The notes: generated by a model not told the origin, from the sequence alone. A DNA stretch of 64,000 nt from Treponema brennaborense (GCA_023666275.1 JAMPCJ010000008.1:1-64000), one strand, 5' to 3'. Counted from the stretch's first letter, positions 51,455 through 60,715 are shown. A program made the numbers and translations.

Positions 51455-52993
51455 ATGAAAAAAAAACAAGCAAGATTTTGTTCATTGCAAACCGGCATGG
51501 CTTTTTTTGCCGTCGTGTTTGCCTGTTTTGCATTGTTGTCTCCCGCTGTTTTTGCTCAGCAGTCCGACACTGATTCCGAAAAAACGCTGCTGTCAAGGCG
51601 TTATTTGGAACTCATAAACAGCGTGTTCAGTTTTGTCCAGCAGAATTACGTGGACGAAGTCGATCCCGAAATTTTGTACGCGGGCGCCATGAAAGGAATC
51701 ATGGAATCGCTCGGCGATCCGTACACCGTATATATGGACAAAAATCAAATGCGCAGCATGTCCGATACAACTGTCGGCAGTTTCGGCGGCGTCGGACTTT
51801 CGATAACGAAAGCGGCGGTTTCTACTCCCGATAAACCTGCGTATGTGGAAGTCGTTTCTCCGATAGAAGATACACCCGGATGGAAAGCGGGAATTCAAAG
51901 CGGAGATTTGCTTATCGGCATTGACGGTGTTTCCACTGCCGATATAACGATGGATGAAGTGCTCGAAAAACTGCGCGGCAAAATAGGCACCGCTGTCGAA
52001 GTAACTGTCCGCCGCGGCAAATCAAATGAATTTACTGTGTCGCTTGTGCGTGCGCTTATCGAAGTTCCGTGCGTTAAATACGGCATAATTGCCGGCCGTG
52101 GAAATAATATCGGCTATTTGCGTATCATAGAATTCACGCCGCAGACGCCGGAACGGGTACAGCAGGCACTCGATTCGTTCAAAGCGCAGAATTTCGGCGG
52201 GCTTATAATCGATTTGCGCAATAATCCCGGCGGGCTTATTACGAGTGTTGCCGATGTGGCGGATAAATTTATCGATTCCGGAACAATCGTATCCACAAAA
52301 AGCCGGCTCATGTACGAAAATTCCGTTTATACGGCGAGCAGCCGTTCGACAACTATGCCTTCGGATATTCCGATTGTTGTGCTGATAAACCGCGGTTCCG
52401 CGAGCGCTTCGGAAATCCTTGCCGGCGCGCTGAAAGATAATCATCTGGCTTACCTTGTCGGCGAACGGACGTACGGCAAGGGATCCGTTCAGCAAGTTGT
52501 TCCGCTGCCGAATCATGACGGCATAAAGCTGACAATGGCGCGGTATTATACGCCGAGCGATACAAATATCGATAAAATCGGCATTCCGCCGGATCTTGAA
52601 TTGCTTATGCCGGAATTATCCGAAGATGAAGAAAAAGTCTGGATACAGCTTATGAATGACCGCACAATTGCTTCGTACATAGAAGAGCATCACGCGATGA
52701 CGGAAAAAGATATTTCCGCGTATACGCAGAAGCTCGGAAAAACGTATGCGCTGAATCCGCTGTATTTGCGGCGGCTTATAAAATTGGAAGTGTATAAAAC
52801 GCGGGAACAGCCGCTGTATGATCTCGATTTTGATTTGCAGCTGGTAAAAGCGATTGATATAATTCAAGGCGGAAAATTCCGCAATCTTGTGCGCGCAACA
52901 AAAACGCTTCGGGAATTGCAGGACAAAGCATCCTCGGAATTGAACGAAGAAAATATCGATGTTCCCGCCGCTTCTGCCGGCAAAAAACGATAA
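51455..52993 (+). CDS. ctp: C-terminal processing peptidase (S41), PDZ domain
   Basis: The 512-residue periplasmic protease trims C-termini of envelope proteins. It has a signal peptide (about 1-32), a PDZ domain (about 95-185, with GGVGLSITK, GWKAGIQSGDLLIGIDG) and the S41 catalytic core with RNNPGGLITS, the nucleophile Ser in NRGSASASEILAGAL and the Lys base in GERTYGKGSVQ. A C-terminal extension follows. The start at 51455 is set by TACAAT seven bases upstream. An ATG nine bases earlier is also in frame. The next gene, rsmE, begins 11 bp after the stop. Confidence 0.92.
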   Translation: MKKKQARFCSLQTGMAFFAVVFACFALLSPAVFAQQSDTDSEKTLLSRRYLELINSVFSFVQQNYVDEVDPEILYAGAMKGIMESLGDPYTVYMDKNQMRSMSDTTVGSFGGVGLSITKAAVSTPDKPAYVEVVSPIEDTPGWKAGIQSGDLLIGIDGVSTADITMDEVLEKLRGKIGTAVEVTVRRGKSNEFTVSLVRALIEVPCVKYGIIAGRGNNIGYLRIIEFTPQTPERVQQALDSFKAQNFGGLIIDLRNNPGGLITSVADVADKFIDSGTIVSTKSRLMYENSVYTASSRSTTMPSDIPIVVLINRGSASASEILAGALKDNHLAYLVGERTYGKGSVQQVVPLPNHDGIKLTMARYYTPSDTNIDKIGIPPDLELLMPELSEDEEKVWIQLMNDRTIASYIEEHHAMTEKDISAYTQKLGKTYALNPLYLRRLIKLEVYKTREQPLYDLDFDLQLVKAIDIIQGGKFRNLVRATKTLRELQDKASSELNEENIDVPAASAGKKR

Positions 52994-53004
52994 CGGATGC
53001 CGAT

Positions 53005-53892
53005 ATGCGCCAGTTCATCGCTGCGTCGGAACCGGACGGACGCGGAAGGCTTGCCGTTTCCGGGCATGACAGTCATTATCTTTCCCGCGTGCTTCGTTTG
53101 AAACCGGGCGCGGTGATAGAAGTACGGCTGCCGTCCGGCGCGCTTGTGCCGATGACTGTCAGTTCGATTGCCGCGGATGCGGTGATTTTGGAAACGGCGG
53201 CGACGTGTGCCGATGCCGGCATAAAAAGCAAACTTGCGGAAACCGGCGTATCCGCGGGCGAACTGGAGCATGCCCGTCTTGTTTCGGGACGGTCTGCGCC
53301 GGCTGAAATGTGGCTCTTCCAATTTTTGCCTCGCGTGCAGAAAATGGATATAATCGTTCGTTCTGCCGCAGAATGCGGTATTGCGGTGATTGTACCGATT
53401 GACGCCGGCGGTGCGTTTTCAGGCAGTGCCGGCAATAAAATGGAACGATGGAATCGGATAATCCGCGAAGCCCGGCAGCAAAGCGGCTCTGCTGTTCCGA
53501 CGCGGATAGAATTCCCCGTTGATTTGCAGACCGCCGTGCGTTTATGGAAAACGCACTGTACGGAAATTTCCGAAAAACCGAAAACGGCATCCGCATCCGG
53601 AATATCCGGCAGCGGACGCGCCGCGGCGTTTGTGCTGCATGAATCGCCCGAAAAATCCGCCGATTCTGTTTTTGCGCACTTTTCACGCGGTGCTGTGCCG
53701 GAAATCGTTGCGCTTGCAGTCGGCGCGGAAGGCGGAATCGGCCCCGCTGAATTGGATATGCTTGTTATGTCCGGTTTTTCCGTTGTTCATTTTAATACAA
53801 ATATCATGCGTACTGAAACAGCGGCGCTGTACGGAATTGCTGTTATTCAGAACGCTCTTACGGAGATTGATTCATGGCGCGTGAAAGAATAA
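53005..53892 (+). CDS. rsmE: 16S rRNA (uracil-1498-N3)-methyltransferase
   Basis: RsmE methylates N3 of U1498 in 16S rRNA. The 295-residue SPOUT enzyme has an N-terminal PUA-like domain (HDSHYLSRVLRLKPG near 21-35). A C-terminal knot domain follows with the conserved Arg/Glu helices, AVGAEGGIGPAELDML near 242-257 and IMRTETAALYGI near 268-279. An insert before the knot is longer than usual and Ala/Ser-rich. It overlaps the next gene by 19 bp. Confidence 0.92.
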   Translation: MRQFIAASEPDGRGRLAVSGHDSHYLSRVLRLKPGAVIEVRLPSGALVPMTVSSIAADAVILETAATCADAGIKSKLAETGVSAGELEHARLVSGRSAPAEMWLFQFLPRVQKMDIIVRSAAECGIAVIVPIDAGGAFSGSAGNKMERWNRIIREARQQSGSAVPTRIEFPVDLQTAVRLWKTHCTEISEKPKTASASGISGSGRAAAFVLHESPEKSADSVFAHFSRGAVPEIVALAVGAEGGIGPAELDMLVMSGFSVVHFNTNIMRTETAALYGIAVIQNALTEIDSWRVKE

Positions 53893-54632
53893 AATTTTTG
53901 TCTGTTCCCGTTGATGTAATTCCGCGCGGAGAACTTGAAAATGAGATAGCGGAACTGCTGCAAAGCGGCAAATTATCGCAAATTTGTTTTGTAACAATCT
54001 GGGATATTTTGAAAGCGCGTATGTTTTCGGAGCTGCTGTCCTGTTTGAACAACGCATCGCTTGTTATTCCCGTTTCAAAAAGCATTTTGCGCGGTGCGTC
54101 TTTCCTCGGTCTTTCGGTACCGGTCAGATATAATCCGTTTTCCGCGATAATTTCGATTCTCGGCACGATAGATAAGCATCACCGTTCATTGTATATGTTC
54201 GGAAGCCGAAAAGACTGCCTGATGACTGCGGAGCGGAATGTCCGTGAAACTTTTTCCAATATTCAAATTGTGGGAAGATATGTCGGTTATTATCCCAAAA
54301 GTGCCGAAAAAAATATCATTCAAGCTATTCACAAGGCTGCTCCTTCGCTGCTTTTGGTAAGCGACGGTATTCGCGGCGGTCAGCTTTGGTCTTTTTCCCG
54401 CAGACATCAGCTTCCGTCCGGCTTGATACTTCATTATCGCGATATTTTTCCGATTTTTTCCAAACATAAAAAACGTGTTTCGCCGGAGCGCTTTGAAAAA
54501 GGGCTTGAAATTTGGGGAGAAATATTGCGGAATCCGCTGAAAATATTGCTTGTTTTTCCGTATATTTGGTATATAATTGTTCTCGTCTGGTATAAATGCT
54601 TCAAAAAAGCAGATAATTCAAACGAACAATAA
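53874..54632 (+). CDS. WecG/TagA/CpsF family glycosyltransferase
   Basis: The 252-residue GT26-type enzyme resembles the transferases that add N-acetylmannosaminyl groups to lipid-linked sugars. Features are GKLSQICFVTIWDILKARMF near 34-53, RSLYMFGSRKDCLMTAE near 103, VGRYVGYYPKSAEKNIIQAI near 130-150, and a C-terminal amphipathic or membrane helix (VFPYIWYIIVLVWYKCF). The typical Asp base segment is weak, so activity is uncertain. It overlaps rsmE and precedes a sigma-54 activator by 40 bp. The acceptor is unknown. Confidence 0.72.
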   Translation: MARERIKFLSVPVDVIPRGELENEIAELLQSGKLSQICFVTIWDILKARMFSELLSCLNNASLVIPVSKSILRGASFLGLSVPVRYNPFSAIISILGTIDKHHRSLYMFGSRKDCLMTAERNVRETFSNIQIVGRYVGYYPKSAEKNIIQAIHKAAPSLLLVSDGIRGGQLWSFSRRHQLPSGLILHYRDIFPIFSKHKKRVSPERFEKGLEIWGEILRNPLKILLVFPYIWYIIVLVWYKCFKKADNSNEQ

Positions 54633-54672
54633 GGAGACACAAAATACAAAGATTTTTCTTTGATATTTTTAT

Positions 54673-55884
54673 ATGTTTCAATTTGCCATTTTGATAACCG
54701 CTTCGCAAGATGTTGCCGCCTGCTGCCGAGCAGCTGCTGCAAATACGGTTTTGCTGACATGCGGTTCGGTAGCGGAATGCATCAAATTGCTGAAGATACA
54801 CGCAGTGCAGTTGATTCTGTTTGACGTGGCTGCGCTAAACGGCGGACAGCTTGACGCTTTCGATGTTTTGCTGAATGATGCAAATAGTGCCCATTTTATA
54901 GTGCTTTCCCGTGCGGAAAGCATTTTTTTTGCCTTGAAGGCTGTTCAGGCGGAAAGCGTTGATATTATACCGTTCCCGTGTTCTGCATCATATTTGCGTT
55001 CGCGCATCGAAGCAGCGGCTGTAAAACACTTCGCGAAAAACATAAAACATACTGATGCATCGGAAAAACAACTGCCGCAGGAACCTTTCGTGTCGAGCGG
55101 CAATGAAAATGTGCTGATGCTTTGGTCAATGGCTAAAAATTTCGCCCGCACAGACAGTTCCATTCTGCTTCTCGGTGAAAGCGGCACCGGCAAAACACAC
55201 ATGGCTCAGTGCATTCACGAATTTTCCGACAGACGCAAAAATGCGTTTCTTTCCGTAAATTGCGCCGCAATTCCCGATTCGCTTGCGGAAAGCGAATTGT
55301 TCGGAACAAACCACGGTGCTTTTACGGGAGCTGTGTCGCGTCCCGGATATTTCGAACAGTGCAGCGGCGGAACCTTATTTCTTGATGAAATAGGCGAACT
55401 TTCTTGTGCCGTGCAGGCAAAACTGCTGCGCATAATCGAAAACGGCACTTTTTTGCGCGTAGGTTCCGGTGTAGAACAAAAATGCGATGTCCGTCTTTTG
55501 TTTGCGACCAATTCGGATTTGCCCGATTTGGTTCGCCGGAGCCGCTTTCGTGTTGATTTATATTACCGCATTTCCGATTTTATACTGCGGATTCCTCCGC
55601 TTCGTGAACGAAAAGAAGACATTCCTTTGTTTATCGATTTTTTCCTGCCGCGTTCGAAAAAAATTACCGGCGAAGCTGTGCGGAAGCTTCTTGCGCATTC
55701 ATGGCCGGGCAATTTACGGGAATTAAAAAGCTGCATAATGCGCGCCGCCGTGCTGAGCAAAGGCGAATACATAGACGAAGATGCTGTTGTTTTTACAAAT
55801 GCAATTGAACAGCCGCTTCTTGCCGATGACGAGCGGAATATTTGCCGCAGATGTTATCGCCGTGATATTTCAGGTAATATCTGA
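54673..55884 (+). CDS. sigma-54 activator without DNA-binding domain
   Basis: The 403-residue protein has a receiver-like N-terminus (about 5-120) with a possible phospho-acceptor Asp51 in QLILFDVAAL. The AAA+ domain that remodels the sigma-54 holoenzyme follows, with Walker A GESGTGKT at 168-175, GAFTGA at 215-220, Walker B FLDEIGEL at 236-243 and RVDLYYRISDF. The protein ends shortly after the AAA+ lid, without the usual Fis-type HTH, so it should act from solution. An in-frame TGA at 54661 forbids an earlier start. AAGGAG lies 36 bp upstream of the ATG, too far to serve it. The 3' end overlaps trmJ on the opposite strand by 15 bp. Confidence 0.85.
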   Translation: MFQFAILITASQDVAACCRAAAANTVLLTCGSVAECIKLLKIHAVQLILFDVAALNGGQLDAFDVLLNDANSAHFIVLSRAESIFFALKAVQAESVDIIPFPCSASYLRSRIEAAAVKHFAKNIKHTDASEKQLPQEPFVSSGNENVLMLWSMAKNFARTDSSILLLGESGTGKTHMAQCIHEFSDRRKNAFLSVNCAAIPDSLAESELFGTNHGAFTGAVSRPGYFEQCSGGTLFLDEIGELSCAVQAKLLRIIENGTFLRVGSGVEQKCDVRLLFATNSDLPDLVRRSRFRVDLYYRISDFILRIPPLRERKEDIPLFIDFFLPRSKKITGEAVRKLLAHSWPGNLRELKSCIMRAAVLSKGEYIDEDAVVFTNAIEQPLLADDERNICRRCYRRDISGNI

Positions 55885-56619
55885 TAAACCGTTCCCGCCC
55901 CGAATGCCGCGTTTTGAAGCAAGTCCGGCTGCTTTGCAGAAAAGTTTTTCTATATATTGTGCCTCGCTTTCGGATAAAGCGGCACGCGACAAAACAGATC
56001 TCCAAAAACGCGCCGTGTCGTTTTTTCCTGTGATGCTGAAAAAGCCGATTTCTTCAAGCTTATCCGCAATAACGCCGACTGTCTTGTCTAACCGCTGTAA
56101 ATCCACCGGCGTATATCCCGGCGGCTGCATGCGGAATTTTCTGAAAAGCGCATAACAAATAATTTGCACCGCATGCGACAAATTCAATGAACCGTCTGCG
56201 CCGTTTGCCGGAATGGTTACTCCGACCGTGCATTGAGCCAATTCACTGTCGGTCAGCCCCGTTCTTTCGTTGCCGAAAACCACGGCAATATTGCCGTCAG
56301 GCAATTGCGCGGCTTTTTCCGCGAATTCTTCCGGAAGCAAAAGCCAGTCTTTTCTTTTTTTTCCGCGCCGACGAGTTGTGCCTGCCGCAATAACACAGTC
56401 TGCCGTTGCGGACTGCAAGTCCGGAAAAAAAACAGCGTTTTCCCAGATTGCTGCGGCATGGACTGCCAAAATGCGGACATTGACGTCATTGTATGATTCC
56501 CTGCGTCCTATTATCCGCAGATGCGTCAGTCCCATCGTTTTCATGGCGCGGCACACAGACCCGATATTTCGGCTTTCATCGGGATTGCATAAAACGATTT
56601 GAATACAATCAAGATTCAT
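55870..56619 (-). CDS. TrmJ-like RNA 2'-O-methyltransferase
   Basis: The 249-residue SPOUT enzyme starts IQIVLCNPDESRNIGSVCRA (motif 1), continues with AVVFGNERTGLTDSELAQC (motif 2) and ADGSLNLSHAVQIICYALF (motif 3). A C-terminal helical extension of the TrmJ type follows. TrmJ methylates the ribose of tRNA position 32. I start at ATG 56619, since the extended -10 TGGTATACT ends six bases upstream and homology begins there. The open frame further upstream overlaps the SDR gene. Exact target is not shown by sequence. Confidence 0.85.
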   Translation of the reverse strand: MNLDCIQIVLCNPDESRNIGSVCRAMKTMGLTHLRIIGRRESYNDVNVRILAVHAAAIWENAVFFPDLQSATADCVIAAGTTRRRGKKRKDWLLLPEEFAEKAAQLPDGNIAVVFGNERTGLTDSELAQCTVGVTIPANGADGSLNLSHAVQIICYALFRKFRMQPPGYTPVDLQRLDKTVGVIADKLEEIGFFSITGKNDTARFWRSVLSRAALSESEAQYIEKLFCKAAGLASKRGIRGGNGLSDIT

Positions 56620-56664
56620 GCGCAAAGTATACCACTTCTGTTTGTTTATGGTATACTGCGCTGT

Positions 56665-57441
56665 ATGCAGGCTCAATCGAAACGGATATTTTCCGGAAAA
56701 AAAGCCGTTGTTATCGGCGGTACGGGTGCTGTCGGCGCGCATCTTTGCGAAAAACTCGCGCAGGCGGGAGCGTCGCTTATTGTTCACGGCGGACATTCAT
56801 CGAAAACTTTTTCCGATCTTGTCGAAAAACTGAAAAAACTGACAGATGCCGCGCCGCTCGTTTATGATTTTTCCGATGCATTCCCCGATTTTCCGGAACA
56901 GCTTTCATGTTCTGCTGTCCTCAGGGAAGCCGCTTCTGCGGATATTTTATGCGTATGTTACGGCCCGTTTCTGCAAAAACCGTTCGCGCTTACGCAGGCG
57001 GCAGAGTGGGATCGAATAATTCGGCTGAACTGCACGCTTCCCGGAATCGTTATCAGTTCCGCGCTGCCGCAAATGATTGAAAAAAAATGGGGGCGCATTT
57101 TATTGTTCGGCGGCACCGCCACGGATATCATCCGCGGTTTCAGTACAAATGCCGCTTACGGCGCCGCGAAAACCGCCGCGGGAACGCTTGTAAAATCGGT
57201 TGCGCTTGCCTATGCACGCAGCGGGATAACGGCAAATGCCGTGATGCCCGGACAAATTCAGCCGGAAAATGCTTCTCAATCGGAACTTGATGAACTTAAG
57301 ACTAAAATGCGCTGCGAAAATCTGCTTTGCGCCGAAACCGTTGCGGAAGCAGCTTTCTTTCTGTTGTCCCATGCGGAAATAAACGGCGCATTTTTGCGGA
57401 CAGACAGCGGCTGGATGCCGGAACAAACTGCTTCGCGATGA
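56665..57441 (+). CDS. SDR family oxidoreductase
   Basis: The 258-residue Rossmann protein carries VVIGGTGAVGAHLCEKL (nucleotide-binding Gly motif near 16-32), the active-site Tyr and Lys of AAYGAAK near 165, and TANAVMPGQI near 190. It should reduce or oxidise a ketone or alcohol with NAD(P). The usual catalytic Ser region reads RILLFGGTA, where Ser is replaced by Gly, so the substrate may differ from typical acyl-carrier reductases. TGG TATACT lies seven bases before the ATG, so the mRNA is probably leaderless. It precedes the tRNA-Thr operon. Confidence 0.8.
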   Translation: MQAQSKRIFSGKKAVVIGGTGAVGAHLCEKLAQAGASLIVHGGHSSKTFSDLVEKLKKLTDAAPLVYDFSDAFPDFPEQLSCSAVLREAASADILCVCYGPFLQKPFALTQAAEWDRIIRLNCTLPGIVISSALPQMIEKKWGRILLFGGTATDIIRGFSTNAAYGAAKTAAGTLVKSVALAYARSGITANAVMPGQIQPENASQSELDELKTKMRCENLLCAETVAEAAFFLLSHAEINGAFLRTDSGWMPEQTASR

Positions 57442-57474
57442 TTGATTTCCTGTCGATATGCGCCGCGGCAGGTA

Positions 57475-57503
57475 TTGACAATTAAACGCTTGATTTTTAT
57501 AAT
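57475..57503 (+). promoter_or_regulatory. consensus promoter of the rpmG-secE-nusG-rplKAJL-rpoB operon
   Basis: TTGACA (57475-57480), exactly 17 bp, TATAAT (57498-57503). Both hexamers match the sigma-70 consensus perfectly. The first transcribed gene is tRNA-Thr at 57549. Confidence 0.9.
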
Positions 57504-57548
57504 GCATAAAACATATTTATCTGCCTTGTATGATATGACGGAGAATAT

Positions 57549-57621
57549 GCCTCTGTAGCTCAGTCGGCAGAGCGCAACCATGGTAAGGTTGAGGTCTGCG
57601 GTTCGATCCCGCACGGGGGCT
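57549..57621 (+). tRNA. tRNA-Thr (GGT)
   Basis: Acceptor GCCTCTG pairs with CGGGGGC (two G-U). The anticodon stem CAACC/GGTTG encloses ATGGTAA, giving anticodon GGT (ACC/ACU). It is embedded in the ribosomal operon. CCA is not encoded. Confidence 0.92.
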
Positions 57622-57655
57622 TCATTATTGAAACTTAAAAAAAGGGGTGTGAAAA

Positions 57656-57829
57656 ATGGCGAGTAAAAAAACCGCTGTTGAAATTATTGCCTTGCAGTGC
57701 AGTGAGTGCAAACGGAAAAATTATACAACATATAAAAACCGCAAAAATATTCAGGGAAAACTTGAATTGATGAAATATTGTCCTTTCGACCGCAAGCATA
57801 TTTTGCATAAAGAAACGAAAGCTAAATAA
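57656..57829 (+). CDS. rpmG: 50S ribosomal protein L33
   Basis: The 57-residue protein starts [20 protein letters not shown] and contains the two zinc-type pairs CSEC near 15-18 and a single Cys in YCPFDRKH near 42, so only three of the four cysteines are kept. L33 binds 23S rRNA near the E site. GGGGTG lies before the ATG. It sits between tRNA-Thr and tRNA-Trp, as in many bacteria. Confidence 0.92.
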   Translation: MASKKTAVEIIALQCSECKRKNYTTYKNRKNIQGKLELMKYCPFDRKHILHKETKAK

Positions 57830-57894
57830 GTTATTGAATCTGCTTCGGCAGTTTTAATATTATAAAAGATCTGCGTGCAAACGCTGTCTTTTTT

Positions 57895-57967
57895 AGGCCA
57901 ATAGCTCTAATGGTAGAGCGTCGGTCTCCAAAACCGAGTGTTGAGGGTTCGAGTCCTTCTTGGCCTG
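57895..57967 (+). tRNA. tRNA-Trp (CCA)
   Basis: Acceptor AGGCCAA pairs with TTGGCCT. The anticodon stem TCGGT/ACCGA encloses CTCCAAA with anticodon CCA, and the discriminator is G. It lies directly before secE. The 3' CCA is not encoded. Confidence 0.93.
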
Positions 57968-57992
57968 TAGTCCAAAATAGAGTGGAGCTGTA

Positions 57993-58172
57993 ATGGGTAA
58001 AATACTTCGGTTCTTTAAAGAATCTGGCGCCGAGTTGAAAAAAGTGGTATGGCCCGGCAGGGATGATGTATTGTCGTCTGTTAAGGTAGTTCTTATTTCT
58101 ACTATTGTTGTCGCTGTAATACTTGGTCTTCTTGACCTTGTGTTTGTGAGCGGCATGAATTTGATTTTTTAG
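57993..58172 (+). CDS. secE: preprotein translocase subunit SecE
   Basis: The 59-residue protein reads FFKESGAELKKVVWPGRDD, then one C-terminal membrane helix (LISTIVVAVILGLLDLVF). This single-helix SecE stabilises SecY in the translocon. GTGGAG lies before the ATG. It is followed by nusG after 8 bp. Confidence 0.92.
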   Translation: MGKILRFFKESGAELKKVVWPGRDDVLSSVKVVLISTIVVAVILGLLDLVFVSGMNLIF

Positions 58173-58180
58173 GCGATTCC

Positions 58181-58738
58181 ATGGCAAAAGGTTGGTATAT
58201 TCTTCATACATATTCCGGGTATGAAGGAAAAATAGAGAAAGTTATCCGTTCTTATCTCGAAAACGGCGATTTGTCGTCCGAGATAGTTCTTGATGTAAAA
58301 GTTCCTGTCGAAGATGTTGTCGAAGTGAAGGACGGAAAGAAAAAATATATTACGAAAAAATTTCTCCCCGGTTATATCATGGTGGAACTTGATCTGCCGG
58401 ATATAGGCTGGAAAAACACGTGCGGCGTTATCAGGCGGATTCAGGGGGTTACCGGTTTTGTCGGGACTAACAGCAATGAGCGTCCGCGTCCTATTTCTGC
58501 TGATGAAGCGAAAGAACTGCTGCAAAAATCAGGGGAAATAAAAGGCGAAAAAACAGCAAGGCTTAAGCAGTCTTTTGTTGCCGGCGAACAAGTAAAGATT
58601 ATCGAGGGACCTTTTGCTTCATTTAAAGGCACGATAGAAGAAGTGAATTTGGAAAAGAGCAAACTGCGCATAACTGTTGAAATTTTCGGCCGCGCGACGC
58701 CTGTTGAAGTGGATATTCTGCAGGTCGAAAAAGTTTGA
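58181..58738 (+). CDS. nusG: transcription termination/antitermination protein NusG
   Basis: The 185-residue protein has the NGN domain (WYILHTYSGYEGKIEKVI near 4-21, FLPGYIMVELDL near 62) and a KOW domain (FVAGEQVKIIEGPFASFKGT near 129-148, then VEVDILQVEKV). NusG binds RNA polymerase and links transcription to translation. The length is standard. The 158 bp after it contain no gene; the region is a leader for rplK. Confidence 0.94.
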   Translation: MAKGWYILHTYSGYEGKIEKVIRSYLENGDLSSEIVLDVKVPVEDVVEVKDGKKKYITKKFLPGYIMVELDLPDIGWKNTCGVIRRIQGVTGFVGTNSNERPRPISADEAKELLQKSGEIKGEKTARLKQSFVAGEQVKIIEGPFASFKGTIEEVNLEKSKLRITVEIFGRATPVEVDILQVEKV

Positions 58739-58896
58739 ACAATAAAGATTGTGGAATGTACCTGTTTTTGGATGGGGAATTCTATGTTCTTGTTTTGGGA
58801 GGAACAATCCGCGATCCGTCGGATGCGGAGATTTCCGCTATGCAGGCTGCCTTGAAAAAGGCAGATATTCTGTAATACCAATATAAGGGGAAATAT

Positions 58897-59328
58897 ATGG
58901 CAAAAAAAAAGGTTACGGCTGTTATTAAACTGCAGTGCCCTGCGGGAAAGGCAACTCCCGCCCCGCCGATTGGTCCGGCGCTTGGTCCGCATGGTGTAAG
59001 TGCGCCGCAGTTTGTGCAGCAGTTTAATGATCGCACAAAAAACATGGAACCGGGACTGATACTTCCGGTTGTTATTACGGTGTATCAGGATAAATCGTTT
59101 ACGTTTATTCTGAAAACTCCGCCGGCTGCCGTTCTCATCAAAAAAGCAGCCGGAATTGAAAAGGGTTCCGGAAATCCTTTGAAAAATAAGATTGGAAAGA
59201 TTTCCAAAGAGCAGCTTGAAGAAATTGCAAAAACCAAAATGCCTGACATCAATGCAAATGATATTGATGCTGCGAAAAAAATTATCGCCGGTACTGCACG
59301 CAGTATGGGTGTAGAAGTGGAGCGGTAA
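58897..59328 (+). CDS. rplK: 50S ribosomal protein L11
   Basis: The 143-residue protein starts [20 protein letters not shown] and carries [39 protein letters not shown] and MGVEVER at the end. L11 binds the GTPase centre of 23S rRNA. The ATG follows AAGGGGA. rplA follows directly. The motif spacing is normal. Confidence 0.95.
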   Translation: MAKKKVTAVIKLQCPAGKATPAPPIGPALGPHGVSAPQFVQQFNDRTKNMEPGLILPVVITVYQDKSFTFILKTPPAAVLIKKAAGIEKGSGNPLKNKIGKISKEQLEEIAKTKMPDINANDIDAAKKIIAGTARSMGVEVER

Positions 59329-59329
59329 T

Positions 59330-60010
59330 ATGAAGCACGGAAAAAAATATCTTGAATCGCTGAAAAAATACGACTCTTCAAAGGTTTATGCGGTAAAAGA
59401 CGCGTGTAAAATTGTCCGTGATATTAAATATGCGAAATTTGACGAAACAGTCGAACTGCATGTTAATATCAATTTAGGCAAAAATCAAACAGTGCGCGAC
59501 ACTGTTGTGTTCCCGAATCAATTTAAAGGCGAAAAACGGGTGCTTGTTTTCTGCAGAGATGACAAAGTTGCGGAAGCGCTTGATGCGGGTGCCGCTTTTG
59601 CCGGATCGACTGAATATATCGACAAGATAAAAGACGGCTGGCTGGATTTCGATGTTGCGGTTGCTACGCCGGATATGATGAAAGATGTCGGCCGCCTCGG
59701 TATGGTCTTGGGACGTAAAGGGCTTATGCCGAATCCTAAAACGGGAACGGTAACAAATGATATTGTCAATGCTATTTCGGAACTCAAAAAAGGCCGAACG
59801 GAATACCGCGCGGATAAAACGGGCGTTGTTCATATTGCCGTCGGTAAAGTTTCGATGGACGCGGACAAAATCGCGGAAAATATTTCCGAACTTCTCGCTG
59901 AAATTGAGCGCAAAAAACCTGCCGATGCGAAAGGCGTGTATATAAAATCAATATCCGTCAATTCGACAATGGGTCCCGGCGTTTGGATCGATTCGAAGGA
60001 AGGAGAGTAA
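59330..60010 (+). CDS. rplA: 50S ribosomal protein L1
   Basis: The 226-residue protein shows YDSSKVYAVKDA, DETVELHVNINLGKNQ, PNPKTGTVTNDI and NSTMGPGVWIDS. L1 forms the L1 stalk and represses its operon by binding the leader. The GTP-independent fold is complete. It begins one base after rplK ends. Confidence 0.95.
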   Translation: MKHGKKYLESLKKYDSSKVYAVKDACKIVRDIKYAKFDETVELHVNINLGKNQTVRDTVVFPNQFKGEKRVLVFCRDDKVAEALDAGAAFAGSTEYIDKIKDGWLDFDVAVATPDMMKDVGRLGMVLGRKGLMPNPKTGTVTNDIVNAISELKKGRTEYRADKTGVVHIAVGKVSMDADKIAENISELLAEIERKKPADAKGVYIKSISVNSTMGPGVWIDSKEGE

Positions 60011-60012
60011 CG

Positions 60013-60552
60013 ATGGCTATAAAAGCAAAAAAACTCCAGCCTGCAAAAACTGATGCAATAGCAGCGGTGAAAACTGTTTTTGAGGAATATAACGACTATA
60101 TTTTCACGGAATACCGCGGGCTGACTGTCGAACAGATTACAGAACTTCGCAAGCAGCTGCGTGCAAAAAATTGTGAATATAAGGTAATCAAAAATAATTT
60201 TGCGCGGATTGCTTTTGAAGAAATGAAAATAGATTCTTTGGCTTCTTATCTTTCGGGACCTACGGCGATTGTGCTGGGCAAAGAAGATGCGAATGAAGTT
60301 GCGAAGATTTTATTTGATTTTGCAAAAGAAACGCCGGCGCTGCAGGTAAAAGGCGGTTTTATTGACCGCGAAGTTTATGATACGGCAAAACTGGAAGAAT
60401 TTTCAAAGCTTCCCGGAAAGAACCAGCTGATTGCAATGATAATGTCTGCTATCAATGCGCCTGTTCAAAAAGTTGCTGCAACATTGCAGGCATATATCGA
60501 CAAAAAAACAGCGGAAGACGGCGGTGCTCAGTCTCAGCCGGCGGCGGAATAG
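60013..60552 (+). CDS. rplJ: 50S ribosomal protein L10
   Basis: The 179-residue protein starts with KKLQPAKTDAIAAVKTVFEE, contains YIFTEYRGLTVEQITELRKQ and NNFARIAFEE, and ends with a helical C-terminus that binds L7/L12 dimers. GAAGGAGAG lies before the ATG at 60013, which decides it over an earlier frame. The 163-bp gap to rplL contains no gene. Confidence 0.94.
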   Translation: MAIKAKKLQPAKTDAIAAVKTVFEEYNDYIFTEYRGLTVEQITELRKQLRAKNCEYKVIKNNFARIAFEEMKIDSLASYLSGPTAIVLGKEDANEVAKILFDFAKETPALQVKGGFIDREVYDTAKLEEFSKLPGKNQLIAMIMSAINAPVQKVAATLQAYIDKKTAEDGGAQSQPAAE

Positions 60553-60715
60553 TTTGTGTAAAATTGCAGCGGTATTTATTGCAAAATATTGCTGTTATTA
60601 AATTAAGATGTGCAAATCGACGTATCTGTACGGAGCTTTGCACGAAAGCTGCTCAGGCTTCTTAGCTGTCGTCCTGTTCAGCGGAATATTTATTATTTAG
60701 TAAGGAGAAGATAAT

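Noticed and set aside
58739-58896. Small gene between nusG and rplK
   Set aside because: The short open frames lack a suitable ribosome site and any homology. The interval is better read as an rplK leader.
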